Assembly (NCBI GenBank): GCA_963736695.1
Contig: CAVTPU010000001.1
Location: forward strand, 930,001 to 994,000
Origin: CAVTPU01 sp963736695
GTDB taxonomy: Bacteria > Actinomycetota > Actinomycetes > Mycobacteriales > Micromonosporaceae
DNA: 64,000 nt
Direction of reading: 5' to 3'
The first letter of the stretch is position 1. Each line of letters starts with the position of its first letter. The position numbers and the translations under genes are program-made. Positions 26,073 to 35,211 of this stretch are shown in pieces. Under the pieces are notes generated by a model, which saw only the letters and a program-made list of their open reading frames with translations, did not search any database and had not been told where the DNA came from.

Positions 26073-27483
26073 CCTTGAGGAAGCAGCCGTGAACGTCCTC
26101 GCCGGCCTCACCGCGCACGATCGGGTCATAGACCCGGGCCGCGCCGTCGACCAGGTCGAGCGGGGCATGGAAACCCTCCTCGGCGAGGCGCGCCCGGGTG
26201 GTGTGCGGCCGCTCGTCGGTGATCCAACCAGTGTCCACACTGGTCATGAGAATCCCGTCGGTGAGCATCTCCTGCGCGCTGGTGCGGGTCAGCATGTTGA
26301 GCGCGGCCTTTGCCATGTTGGTGTGCGGGTGCCCCGGACCCTTGTAACCCCGTCCGAACTGCCCCTCCATCGCCGACACGTTCACCACGTATTTGCGCCG
26401 GGCCGGCGACGCGGCCAACGCCGGCCGAAGCCGGCTGACGAGGATGAACGGCGTGGTCACGTTGCACAGCTGCACCTCAAGCAGCTCCACCGGGTCGACC
26501 TCGTTGACCCGCTGGGTCCAGCTGTTCACACTGACCAGATCCGGAGCCAGCCCACCCGCGTCGATCGCGGTGCCGGTGCTGATCCGGGCGGGTGAGGTCG
26601 ATCCGGTGGTGAGCGCGAGTTCGGCGACCGTCTCCGGTGACAACAGGTGGTGCGCCGCGCTGGAGAGCGCCGCGGTGGCCTGCTCGCGGGCCCGGCCGAA
26701 GAAGACCGTCTCGGGCGACGGCCCAGCCGGCAGCGGCGAGGACTCGCCGGCGACGAGATGGGCATAGGAGCCGGGCGAGCGGCGCACGGTCTGCGCCGCG
26801 TTGTTGATGAGGATGTCGAGCGGGCCGCGGGCCAGCACATCATCGGTCAACGCCACGACCTGGGACGGATCGCGCAGGTCGATGCCGACGATCGTGAGCC
26901 GGTGCAGCCACTGTTCACTGTCGGGCATGGCGGTGAAGCGGCGCACCGCGTCGTGTGGGAATCGGGTGGTGATCGTCGTGTGGGCGCCGTCGCGCAGCAG
27001 TCGCAGGGCGATATACATCCCGATCTTGGCCCGGCCGCCGGTGAGCAGGGCGCGGCGGCCCGTCAGGTCCGTGCGCGCCTCGCGGCGGGATCGATTCGTG
27101 GCGGCGCAGGCCGGGCAGAGCTGGTGATAAAACGCGTCGACCTCGCGATAGAGCTCCTTGCAGACATAGCAGGAGCGGGCGCGGCGCAGCGTGCCGGCGG
27201 TGGTCCCGACGGTCGGTGTGCTCAAGGGCAGGCCGCGGGTCTCGTCGTCGACCCGTCCCGGGGCGCCGGTCGCGGTCGCGGCGACGACGGCCTGATCCGC
27301 GGTGGTGATCTCGGCTCGTCGTTCCTTGCGCCGACGGGTCTTGACCATCTTGAACAGGCGCGCGGTGGCCAGCCGCACCGCGACCGCGTCGGGATGTTCG
27401 ACCGGGATGTTATCCAGCTCGGCCAGCACGTCCAGGCAGACGCGCAGACGATCCGGATCGATTCCAGTGTGGTTCACGCGCAA
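26050..27483 (-). CDS. SDR-fold oxidoreductase with N-terminal zinc ribbon
   Basis: 477 aa. Residues 1-100 are a charged helical region; then comes a four-cysteine ribbon (CYVC 105-108, CPAC 123-126). The Rossmann part starts at ALLTGGRAKIG (about 145-155), has NNAAQT (from 227) and a catalytic-type serine at VNVSAMEGQ (Ser370). Where an SDR should have Tyr-x-x-x-Lys, this protein has TNMAK (Thr388, Lys392), so the classical tyrosine is missing. A Tyr380 nearby might replace it. The substrate is unknown. It is a single gene. Confidence 0.82.
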   Translation of the reverse strand: MRVNHTGIDPDRLRVCLDVLAELDNIPVEHPDAVAVRLATARLFKMVKTRRRKERRAEITTADQAVVAATATGAPGRVDDETRGLPLSTPTVGTTAGTLRRARSCYVCKELYREVDAFYHQLCPACAATNRSRREARTDLTGRRALLTGGRAKIGMYIALRLLRDGAHTTITTRFPHDAVRRFTAMPDSEQWLHRLTIVGIDLRDPSQVVALTDDVLARGPLDILINNAAQTVRRSPGSYAHLVAGESSPLPAGPSPETVFFGRAREQATAALSSAAHHLLSPETVAELALTTGSTSPARISTGTAIDAGGLAPDLVSVNSWTQRVNEVDPVELLEVQLCNVTTPFILVSRLRPALAASPARRKYVVNVSAMEGQFGRGYKGPGHPHTNMAKAALNMLTRTSAQEMLTDGILMTSVDTGWITDERPHTTRARLAEEGFHAPLDLVDGAARVYDPIVRGEAGEDVHGCFLKDYAPAAW

Positions 27484-27746
27484 ACTCTACGCACCCGGCT
27501 GATCCTCCCCGCGCCTCACCCGGCCATGACCAGGGCACCGGCGTGGGTGGGTCGGGCGGCTGCGCCGGCGCACGGCGTACGCCATGGGGTTTGGATTGTG
27601 ACTGGCGAGGCGCGTGCGGGCCAACGACTGCTTTGCGATGATTCGCGGAGTTAAACCTGATTCTGAGTCGATCACCCGGGCTTCCCGGCGAGATCCCCGT
27701 TCCATAGACTTATAGCGATATTGACATCTCACCCACATGGAGTCCC

Positions 27747-29306
27747 ATGTTGCTGCGAAGAATCGCCACCGCTCTCGGGGCCGCCGTCCTCGGCGTCGGA
27801 CTGCTGGGCGTCACCCCGACCCCGGCCGTCGCCGCCACCACCCCGAGCCTGCACGCCACGATCGCGCTGAGCAACTGCTCGGCGTCGCTCGTACGCTATC
27901 CCACCTCCGCCAGCACCGACCGCGCCTTGATGATGACGAACGGGCACTGCTATGAGGGCGGCATGCCGGGCGCCGGAGTGGTGCTGCAGAACCGGGCCAG
28001 CACCCGCTCGGGCACGTTGATCAACTCGGCAGGCACCTCCGTCGGCACGGTCCGCGCCGACCAACTGCTCTATGCCACCATGACCGGCACCGACGTGGCT
28101 CTCTATCAGCTCAACACCACGTTCGCCGCGATCCAGACCAGCTTCGGCGTGGCCCCGCTGACGCTGGCCAACACGCACCCCGTCGACGGACACAGCGTCT
28201 TCATCCCGTCGGGCTATTTCAAACAAATCTGGAACTGCTCGATCAACGGCTTCGTCGGCACGCTTCGCGAAGACGCGTGGACCTGGCACGACTCGGTGCG
28301 CTACAACACCGGATGCTCCCCCATTCATGGCACCTCCGGATCGCCGATCGTCGACGTGACCACCGGCGAGCAGATCGGCATCAACAACACCGGCAACGAC
28401 AACGGCCAGATGTGCACCCTCAACAACCCGTGTGAGGTCTATGCCGACGGCACCACCCACGCGTTCCAGGGACAGAGCTATGGTCAGCAGACCTATTGGT
28501 TCAACACCTGCCTCACCGCCGCGCGCACCATCGACCTCACGATCGCCGGTTGCCTGCTGACCAAACCGCCGGGCACCGGCAACACCGTCACGGTCACCAA
28601 CCCCGGAGCGCAGTCCTCCATCACCGGCGTCGCCGTCAACCTGCAGATCCACGCGACGGACTCGGCGCCCGGCCAGACCCTCACCTATTCGGCGACCGGC
28701 CTGCCCACCGGCCTGACCATCAACCCCAGCACTGGAGTGATCACCGGCACGCCGACGGTCGCGCAGACCACGACGACGACGGTCACGGTCAAGGACACGA
28801 CCAACGCCACCGGCACCGCCACCTTCGGCTGGACCGTCAGCGCCCCAGGCGGAACCTGCTCCGGCCAGCGGCTGGGCAACCCCGGCTTCGAATCCGGCAC
28901 CACACCATGGACCGCCACCTCCGGTGTGATCACCAGCAGCGCCAGCCAACCCGCGCACGCCGGCTCGTTCAAGGCCTGGCTCAACGGATATGGCCGCACC
29001 CACACCGACACGGTGTCGCAGTCGGTGACGATCCCGGCCGGGTGCCGGGCCACCCTCACCTTCTGGCTGCACATCGACACGGCCGAGACCACAACGTCCA
29101 CGGCCTATGACAAGTTGACGGTCACCGTGGGCACCACGACCGTCGCCTCCTACTCCAACCTCAACAAGGCCGCCGGCTATGCCCAGCGCACGTTCGACGT
29201 CTCCGCATTCGCCGGGCAGACGGTGACCCTCAAGTTCACCGGGGTCGAAGACTCGTCGCTGCAGACGTCGTTCGTCGTCGACGACACGGCCGTCACGCTC
29301 AGCTGA
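27747..29306 (+). CDS. Secreted V8/trypsin-like serine protease with Ig-like and carbohydrate-binding-like domains
   Basis: 519 aa with a clear signal peptide (cut near AVA-A, residue 29). Catalytic residues are His67 (TNGHC), Asp116 (GTDVAL) and Ser198 (GTSGSP), as in S1B or related chymotrypsin-fold proteases. About 285-375 is an Ig-like domain that resembles the one in the trypsin gene (VTVTNPG start, GLPTGLTINPSTG). The last 140 residues (GNPGFESG, SFKAWLNGYG) form a jelly-roll module like carbohydrate-binding domains. Of the Tyr codons read by eye, 12 are TAT and 2 TAC. Confidence 0.88.
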   Translation: MLLRRIATALGAAVLGVGLLGVTPTPAVAATTPSLHATIALSNCSASLVRYPTSASTDRALMMTNGHCYEGGMPGAGVVLQNRASTRSGTLINSAGTSVGTVRADQLLYATMTGTDVALYQLNTTFAAIQTSFGVAPLTLANTHPVDGHSVFIPSGYFKQIWNCSINGFVGTLREDAWTWHDSVRYNTGCSPIHGTSGSPIVDVTTGEQIGINNTGNDNGQMCTLNNPCEVYADGTTHAFQGQSYGQQTYWFNTCLTAARTIDLTIAGCLLTKPPGTGNTVTVTNPGAQSSITGVAVNLQIHATDSAPGQTLTYSATGLPTGLTINPSTGVITGTPTVAQTTTTTVTVKDTTNATGTATFGWTVSAPGGTCSGQRLGNPGFESGTTPWTATSGVITSSASQPAHAGSFKAWLNGYGRTHTDTVSQSVTIPAGCRATLTFWLHIDTAETTTSTAYDKLTVTVGTTTVASYSNLNKAAGYAQRTFDVSAFAGQTVTLKFTGVEDSSLQTSFVVDDTAVTLS

Positions 29307-29313
29307 TCACCGT

Positions 29314-29355
29314 GCGGGTGGGTCGTCGGGCGATCGCGCTCCTCGGCCCACCCGC
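29314..29355. terminator. Hairpin between convergent genes
   Basis: GCGGGTGGGTC (29314-29324) pairs with GGCCCACCCGC (29345-29355), one G-T pair, 20-base loop. Eight bases after the protease stop. Confidence 0.65.
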
Positions 29356-29384
29356 CACCCGATCCAATAATCACCGTGTACGGG

Positions 29385-30248
29385 TCACCCGTCAGCCGGG
29401 TCGCCCGGGCACGCGACGGCGATGAACGCGGCCGGATCAACAGCGGCCGGCCGGTCACTGACCTGGCCGTCGCCGATCTCGACAACGCGCCACACGCCAT
29501 CTGCGCGCAACGCGAGATCGGCGGTGACGAATGGCAGGCCAAGCGAGCCGATCAGCGGGGTGAGCTGTCGCAGATCCGGCGGGACACCCGACGACTGGCC
29601 TGGTGGCGTGTCGGGATGCGGCCCGACCACCACGCAGCTGCCGTCGACCCACCACGTGCGCACCTCAGCGCCCACGAAATGCTCGAACCGGCGCAGCACG
29701 AAACCGCCGACGAAGTCGTCGTCGCGCAACTGTCGCAGACGGCTCGCGACGGCCCAGGCTGCGTCGCGATCGGTGAGGTCCGCGACGAACGCGGCTTCAC
29801 GCCAATAGTGCTTCATCGACTTGCTGTAGTCGCGCAGAACGGCCGGCCCGGAGCCCAACGCGAGCCGCGCCTCGTCGAATGCCTCCCGGCCGGCTCCGAC
29901 CGTCCATACCGAACGCGGCGTGATGGCGCTCAACGCGCCATACCAACCGGGCAACTCGTGTGCCCGCCGATAGTGCTCGGCGGTCGTTCGAAGCATCACG
30001 CCCCGCCGCGCCAGTGCCTCGGCGAACGCCGCATAGCGTTCGGAGCGAAGCATCCAACCGCGGTAGATAGCCGTGCCCTGAAACGACACCGTCGACACCG
30101 CCCGGTCCGCGTCGTCGGCGCGGGCCAGCGCGTCGTGGTCGACCAACGCGACGTCGACACCGCGCTCGCGGGCCGCTCTCGCCTCCGCCGCGAAATGCTC
30201 ATCGGGACGGCGCGGGTGAAGTGGGTCCGCCGGAACGAGCAGCATCAT
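29385..30248 (-). CDS. ATP-grasp protein of the R2K type
   Basis: 287 aa from ATG 30248 (AGG 9 bases upstream; another ATG three codons earlier is too close to it). Conserved segments: TAIYRGWML, VLRDYSKSMKHYW with the nucleotide-binding lysines, FVLRRFEHFVGAEVRTWWVDG and VEIGDGQVSDRP near the end for metal binding. R2K ATP-grasp enzymes join carboxylates to amines and are often linked to peptide tagging. It lies 39 bases after the TetR gene and may be the last gene of the importer operon. Substrates unknown. Confidence 0.72.
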   Translation of the reverse strand: MMLLVPADPLHPRRPDEHFAAEARAARERGVDVALVDHDALARADDADRAVSTVSFQGTAIYRGWMLRSERYAAFAEALARRGVMLRTTAEHYRRAHELPGWYGALSAITPRSVWTVGAGREAFDEARLALGSGPAVLRDYSKSMKHYWREAAFVADLTDRDAAWAVASRLRQLRDDDFVGGFVLRRFEHFVGAEVRTWWVDGSCVVVGPHPDTPPGQSSGVPPDLRQLTPLIGSLGLPFVTADLALRADGVWRVVEIGDGQVSDRPAAVDPAAFIAVACPGDPADG

Positions 30249-30287
30249 GAAAAGCATCCTGCCCGATGCCGCCGAATCCGGTGGCGG

Positions 30288-30896
30288 TCAGGCCGGCTGC
30301 GCGCCCAGGATCAACAACGCGTTGCGGGTGATCTCGTCGATGATCTGGTCGAGGGTGAGCCGACCATCCTCCCGGAACCAGGTGCCGACCCCGTTGCACA
30401 TCTCCACGACACACAGCCGGGCCACCCGGGCGTCGGTGACCACGAATTCACCCCTCGCGATGCCGTCGCCGATGATGTCGTCCCAGATGCCCTCGAATTC
30501 GTCGCGCAGACCCACCAACTCGGCCCGGGACGCGGGGGTGAGCAGGTTCAGCTCGGCCCGGCTGATGCGCCACAGATCCCGCTGAGCCACCTCAGTCAAG
30601 ATATGCGCCCGGGTCAGCATGCTCAGACGTCGGGTGGGCGGCAGACCGGCCGGTGCGGCCGCCACGATCGCCGGCATCAACCGGCCATAGCTTCGGCGCA
30701 GCAGGTTGACCAGCAACATCTCCTTGCTCGCCGCGTAGTGATAGAGCGCGCCGACCGTGACTCCGGCCCGCTTCGCGATCTCGCGAATGCCGACCGCCGC
30801 ATAACCCCGCTCGACGAAGAGCTCGGACGCGGCGTCGAGCAGACGGGTCTCCACACCCTCGACACCCACAGCAGGGTCACCGTCGAGCTGTGTCAT
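30288..30896 (-). CDS. TetR/AcrR family transcriptional regulator
   Basis: 202 aa from ATG 30896, 20 bases inside the CoA-ligase 3' end; the frame extends further but runs through that gene. HTH: LFVERGYAAVGIREIAKRAG followed by VGALYHYAASKE. The C-terminal region (ILTEVAQRDLWRISRAELN) is like those of fatty-acid or steroid-type TetR proteins. It is co-transcribed with the acyl-CoA genes it probably controls, with an acyl-CoA as likely ligand. Confidence 0.87.
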   Translation of the reverse strand: MTQLDGDPAVGVEGVETRLLDAASELFVERGYAAVGIREIAKRAGVTVGALYHYAASKEMLLVNLLRRSYGRLMPAIVAAAPAGLPPTRRLSMLTRAHILTEVAQRDLWRISRAELNLLTPASRAELVGLRDEFEGIWDDIIGDGIARGEFVVTDARVARLCVVEMCNGVGTWFREDGRLTLDQIIDEITRNALLILGAQPA

Positions 30897-32472
30897 CGCG
30901 CCGCCTCCCCTCCCCAAGATCGACCGTGCGGTCGGTGTCGGTCTGCTCGCCGAGCCGCCGCTTGACGATCCGTTCGGACGGGGTCCGCTCAAAAGAGTCA
31001 ACGAAGGTCATATAGCGCGGCACTTTCTGGCGAGCCAATCGTAGACTAGCGTGCTGCGCCAATCGCGCCGCCAGCGCGCGAATCTCGTCCGATGACTCGG
31101 GTCGGGACTGCATCTGAACAAACGCCCAGACCTCCTCGCCACGGATCTCGTCGGGGCGGGGGATGACCGCCGCGTCGACCACCCCGTCGCATCGCCGCAA
31201 CACTTGCTCGATCTCTTGACAGGACAGGTTCTCGCCCGACCGGCGGACGATGTCCTTGATGCGTCGGACATAGCGGAACTGCTCGCCCTGCCGTTCCAGG
31301 ACGTCGCCGGTGCGGAACCAGCCGTCGCGCACCGCCTCGACGGTCGCGTCCGGCCGGTTGTGATAGCCGGCGACCACCGTGGGACCCCGCACGTCGAGGA
31401 TGCCCACGCCGTCACCCTCGACAAGGCCGACGCCGTCCGCCTCCGAGACGAGGCGCAGCCGCATGCCGGGTGCCGGCCGGCCGAGCCAGCCGGCACCCAC
31501 CTCGCGGGGTCCGCTCTCATCCTGGCCCAACACCAGCCCGGTCTCCGACAACCCATAGAGCTCGAGCCACGGCAGGCCGAACCGCTCCTCCAACGCGCGG
31601 TGCAGCTGCCGGGGAATCCCGACACTCCATGCGGCCGATGCGCCGTGATCGCGATCGGTCGACGCCTTCGGCGCGTTGAGCAACATCGCTGGCATCGAGC
31701 CGATGGTGACGAACTTCGTCGCCCGATAGTGCGCCACCTGAGCGATGAACGAGTCGGACCGGAACCGCGCCAGATAGACGCACGACGCCCCGGTCTGCAG
31801 ACAGGCCATGAGCAACATGAACGGATCGCCATAATAGAGCGGCTGTGCCGACACGACCCGGTCTGCCGGGCCGAGGTTCAGGGTCGTCGCCAACGCGTGT
31901 CCGTCGAGAACCCATTGCCGCTGGGTCTTGATGACCGCCTTGGGCACACCCGTGGAGCCTGAGGTGAGACCGAATCGCACCGGCAGATCCAACATCGGCG
32001 TCGCCCCGAGGTCTCGGGCGTCCGCCATGTCGACGGCCCGACCATCCGGGTCGTGGCCGCGCTCGTCGAGGACGCGCACTCCCCGCTCGACGAGCCCCTC
32101 GCGATGGGCGTCGGCATAGGCCGTCGTCGTCACCACCAACGCGGGGTCCGTCATCTCCAACACGTGCGTGAGTTCGGTGCTGGTCAATGTCGGATTGAGC
32201 GGCACCACGGAGGCGCCGAGATGCGCCGCCGCGATGATGTGCAACGGCAGCGCGGTGCAGCTGCCCAGGGCGACCGCGACGATGTCGTTCGCACCAATTC
32301 CCGCACCGGCCAGCTGCTGGGCGATCGCCGCCGAACGCTCGGCCACGCCGCGAAACGAGAGAGACTCGCCCGTCTCCAGCTCCATCGCCGGACGATCGCC
32401 GAATGTCTCCATCGCCCAACGCGCCAGACCGGCGAGATTGCCGCTGGTCTTCGCCAACGGACTCAACGACAT
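30877..32472 (-). CDS. AMP-forming acyl/aryl-CoA ligase
   Basis: 531 aa, full adenylate-forming enzyme. Core motifs: LTSGSTGVPKAVIKT (P-loop), YGLSETG (A5), GWFRTGD (A7), RRIKDIVRRSGENLS (hinge) and the C-terminal lysine in PSERIVKRRL. It makes an acyl-AMP and then a CoA thioester. It overlaps the MaoC gene by 10 bases and the TetR gene by 20, in a seven-gene run with an ABC importer. The imported compound is probably a carboxylic acid. Confidence 0.92.
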   Translation of the reverse strand: MSLSPLAKTSGNLAGLARWAMETFGDRPAMELETGESLSFRGVAERSAAIAQQLAGAGIGANDIVAVALGSCTALPLHIIAAAHLGASVVPLNPTLTSTELTHVLEMTDPALVVTTTAYADAHREGLVERGVRVLDERGHDPDGRAVDMADARDLGATPMLDLPVRFGLTSGSTGVPKAVIKTQRQWVLDGHALATTLNLGPADRVVSAQPLYYGDPFMLLMACLQTGASCVYLARFRSDSFIAQVAHYRATKFVTIGSMPAMLLNAPKASTDRDHGASAAWSVGIPRQLHRALEERFGLPWLELYGLSETGLVLGQDESGPREVGAGWLGRPAPGMRLRLVSEADGVGLVEGDGVGILDVRGPTVVAGYHNRPDATVEAVRDGWFRTGDVLERQGEQFRYVRRIKDIVRRSGENLSCQEIEQVLRRCDGVVDAAVIPRPDEIRGEEVWAFVQMQSRPESSDEIRALAARLAQHASLRLARQKVPRYMTFVDSFERTPSERIVKRRLGEQTDTDRTVDLGEGRRRDDTARR

Positions 32473-33221
32473 ATCATCACCCAGTCCACAGTCCCGATCC
32501 GCTCCCCTGACACCGAGCTGACGACATCGACGTCGAGCCGGACGACATCCAGATCCGGCCTCGACCGGCTCGGCCGACGATCGCGAACCGTGACCTCACA
32601 ATGCATCGTGTCGCCGACCCGAATGTGGGTCGCCGGCACCCACCGCATCCACCGGTTGAGCGACAACTCGACGTCGCCGTGCGCCTTGTCCCGGACCACG
32701 AGGCCCGACGCGGTGAGCAATAGAAGTGGCCACGGCACGAGATCGTCGGGCACATCCGACTCCGGCGGCAGCCAATGCCGCAGGAGCGCGACATCCGCCC
32801 GGGTCATCGTGCGCCCGCGGGTGCGGCGGCCGGACTGCGCCGGCCGCGACCCGGCCGGAAGCGTGGCTGGGAGTGTGGCCGGGCACAGCAGACCACGGCT
32901 GCGGACCGACGGTCCATCGAGGACAGTAAACGCGCGTCCCCCGTTATGGTCACCGACCCGCACCTCGACCAACGCGTCCTCGAACAGCGGCGCGTCGAAC
33001 GACCACTCCACGCACGTCTGCGCCGCCCAGACGAGGTCCGAGGCGACGGCGTGCAGCGCGACGAGCATGCCGCTAATGCCGGACAACACCCGTTGCCCGT
33101 ACATGCTCGATCTTGCGGCATGTCGGTTGGTGTGCAACTCATCGCCGGTGCCCTCCCAGACCGACCCGAGCAGAAAATCGCGGTCGGTCACGATCCGTCC
33201 GACGCTGACATTCGTGTTCAA
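32463..33221 (-). CDS. MaoC/HTD2-like (double hotdog) hydratase or dehydratase
   Basis: About 252 aa from TTG 33221, whose bases overlap the importer ATPase stop (TTGA); another TTG is at 33236. The N-terminal hotdog half shows VTDRDFLLGSVWEG, MYGQRVLSGISGML and ARSSMYG; the C-terminal half has THIRVGDTMHCEVTVRD. MaoC-type proteins hydrate enoyl-CoA or dehydrate hydroxyacyl thioesters. The typical active-site Asp/His pair is not certain. Next to the CoA ligase it would work on the activated acid. Confidence 0.75.
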   Translation of the reverse strand: MNTNVSVGRIVTDRDFLLGSVWEGTGDELHTNRHAARSSMYGQRVLSGISGMLVALHAVASDLVWAAQTCVEWSFDAPLFEDALVEVRVGDHNGGRAFTVLDGPSVRSRGLLCPATLPATLPAGSRPAQSGRRTRGRTMTRADVALLRHWLPPESDVPDDLVPWPLLLLTASGLVVRDKAHGDVELSLNRWMRWVPATHIRVGDTMHCEVTVRDRRPSRSRPDLDVVRLDVDVVSSVSGERIGTVDWVMICR

Positions 33222-34366
33222 GCCACCACCCGGCAAAGGTCGATGTCGATGTGGGCGAGCACATCGCCGCCCGGCCTGACATGGGTGCTCTCCCGATGTG
33301 GCACGTGTGCCACGACCGGTCCGAGCTCGGGCACCATGAGGTCGACGCGAATCACGTCGCCGAGGAAGACGACGTCGGTGACCACTCCGGGCAGGCGTGG
33401 ACCGGACGCGGCCCCTGACCCGGTTTCTGAACCCAGATCGGGATCGGGGGTGTCGGAGCTGAACCGGATCGCCCGGCGCGGGATCGCCAACCGGGCGTTG
33501 GCCCGGTCGACGTGGGTGGCGGAGAAGCGACAGCGATGGCCACCGAGCTCGAACTCGACGTGGTCACCGCGCCACTGGTGGCTCGCGGGCAGGTTCGCAA
33601 TGTTCGCGTCCGTGAGCAGTCGCGCCACATAGACCGTCGGCGGGCTGTCATAGAGTTTCATCGGCTCATCGACGCCGACGATGGCTCCCGCGTGAAACAC
33701 GGCGATCCGGTCCGACAGCGCCAGCGCCTCGTCACGGTCATGGGTGACATAGATGATCGTGCAACCGGTGCTGCGATGGATGCGCCGGATCTCCGATTCG
33801 AGATCCAGGCGCAGTGCCCGGTCCAGCGCGCCGAGAGGCTCGTCCATGAGCAACAGCTTGGGCTCGGGAGCCAACGCCCGCGCCAAAGCCACCCGCTGTT
33901 GCTGGCCGCCGGAGAGCTGGTGCGGCACCTTGCGCGCGTGCGCGGTCAGATCCGTGAGCTCGAGCATCTCACCGATCCGCGCGGTCGCCCGGGCCGCCGG
34001 CCAGCCGCGCCGGCGCAGACCATAGCCGACGTTGGCGGCCACGGTCATGTGCGGGAAGAGCGCATAATGCTGAAAGACCATGCCGATGTCCCGGTCCCTG
34101 GGGGCCTTGTGCGACACGTCGTGACCGCCGAGCAGGATCGATCCGCTGTCGCATGTCTCGAAGCCCGCGATGAGCTTGAGGGTGGTCGTCTTGCCCGATC
34201 CGCTCTGCCCGAGAAACGTGACGAACTCGCCATGGACCACTCGAAGATTGACGTCACGAACGGCGACGGTGTTCTTATAACGTTTGGTGACTTCGACGAG
34301 TTCGAGGCGCTCGTTGGCGACGCCGGGACCCACGTCCACGACGGTGGTGGGCAGGGCGACTGACAT
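33218..34366 (-). CDS. ABC importer ATPase, spermidine/putrescine (PotA) type
   Basis: 382 aa from ATG 34366 with GAGGGAG 6 bases upstream; the longer frame is antisense-like through the permease. Walker A GQSGSGKTT, Q-loop MVFQHYALFPHMTV, signature LSGGQQQRVALARAL, Walker B LLLMDEPLGALD and H-loop VTHD. After about residue 270 a TOBE-type regulatory region follows, holding an unusual low-similarity insert (about 300-330, rich in Asp, Ser, Gly). It powers the two permeases encoded just upstream. Confidence 0.92.
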   Translation of the reverse strand: MSVALPTTVVDVGPGVANERLELVEVTKRYKNTVAVRDVNLRVVHGEFVTFLGQSGSGKTTTLKLIAGFETCDSGSILLGGHDVSHKAPRDRDIGMVFQHYALFPHMTVAANVGYGLRRRGWPAARATARIGEMLELTDLTAHARKVPHQLSGGQQQRVALARALAPEPKLLLMDEPLGALDRALRLDLESEIRRIHRSTGCTIIYVTHDRDEALALSDRIAVFHAGAIVGVDEPMKLYDSPPTVYVARLLTDANIANLPASHQWRGDHVEFELGGHRCRFSATHVDRANARLAIPRRAIRFSSDTPDPDLGSETGSGAASGPRLPGVVTDVVFLGDVIRVDLMVPELGPVVAHVPHRESTHVRPGGDVLAHIDIDLCRVVA

Positions 34367-34425
34367 GGCTGCTCCCTCGCTGCCGTCGGATCGGTGGCCG
34401 GTGATGTCCGGCGATGTCTGTCCAC

Positions 34426-35211
34426 TCACGACGATGATCTCCTCGCTCGCAGGCCCTCGGCGGAGACCATGAGCAACGCCGTCACGAAGATCAACAGGCT
34501 GGCGATGGCGGTGATGACCGGGTCGACGCCCGTGCTGACCGAGTCGAAGATGGCCCGCGGCAGCGTCATCGTGCGCGGCCCGGACAGGAACACGACGAGG
34601 GTCGCCTCGTCGAAACTGGTGACGAAAGCGATGATGGCCGCGGCCAGGATCGGTCGGAGCAGCAGCCTGATGGTCGTGTCCCACCATGCTCTGACCCGGC
34701 CGGCGCCGAGCGACATCGCCGCCATCTCCAGGTCGGGCGTGGTCGAGCGCATCGCGGGCCACAGCACGAACAGCGCCAAGGGAAGGCAGATGACGGTGTG
34801 CGCGGCGATCACTCCGGCATAGGTGTCGAGCGCGCGGAACCGCGCGAGCAGACCATAGAGCGCCAGCGCGAGCGCGACTCCCGGGATCATCATCGGCAAC
34901 GTGCTGAAGGCCAACAACACGTTCGTGCCCCGCAGCCGCGACCGCCCCAGGGCCAATACCAGCAGGGTCGCCGCGGTGACCGCGAGCGCGGTGGCGGGCA
35001 GGCCGATCTTCACCGAGTTGGCGGTGACCTCGCGCCACTGCGATGACTCGAACAGCGCCGAGTATTGCCGAGTGCCCCAGGAATGCGGCGGGAAGGCGAT
35101 GAACCCGTCGGCTGACAGGGACATGACCACCACCATGACGGCGGGAGTGAGCAGAAACAGGATGAGCACCGCGACGGTCGCCCGTCCGAGCCAGGACCAC
35201 AGTGCCGTCAT
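34426..35211 (-). CDS. ABC importer permease, PotC type
   Basis: 261 aa, six membrane segments. The EAA coupling loop is visible as DLEMAAMSLGAGRVRAWWDT (about 164-183). The start overlaps the previous permease stop by four bases; 59 bases separate its stop from the ATPase start. Confidence 0.9.
   Translation of the reverse strand: MTALWSWLGRATVAVLILFLLTPAVMVVVMSLSADGFIAFPPHSWGTRQYSALFESSQWREVTANSVKIGLPATALAVTAATLLVLALGRSRLRGTNVLLAFSTLPMMIPGVALALALYGLLARFRALDTYAGVIAAHTVICLPLALFVLWPAMRSTTPDLEMAAMSLGAGRVRAWWDTTIRLLLRPILAAAIIAFVTSFDEATLVVFLSGPRTMTLPRAIFDSVSTGVDPVITAIASLLIFVTALLMVSAEGLRARRSSS

Noticed and set aside
27729..29072. 447-codon minus-strand ORF
   Set aside because: Antisense to the V8-like protease; Gly/Val/Asp-rich pattern typical of high-GC shadows.
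29376..30965. 529-codon plus-strand ORF
   Set aside because: Runs antisense through the ATP-grasp and TetR genes and has no recognisable domain.
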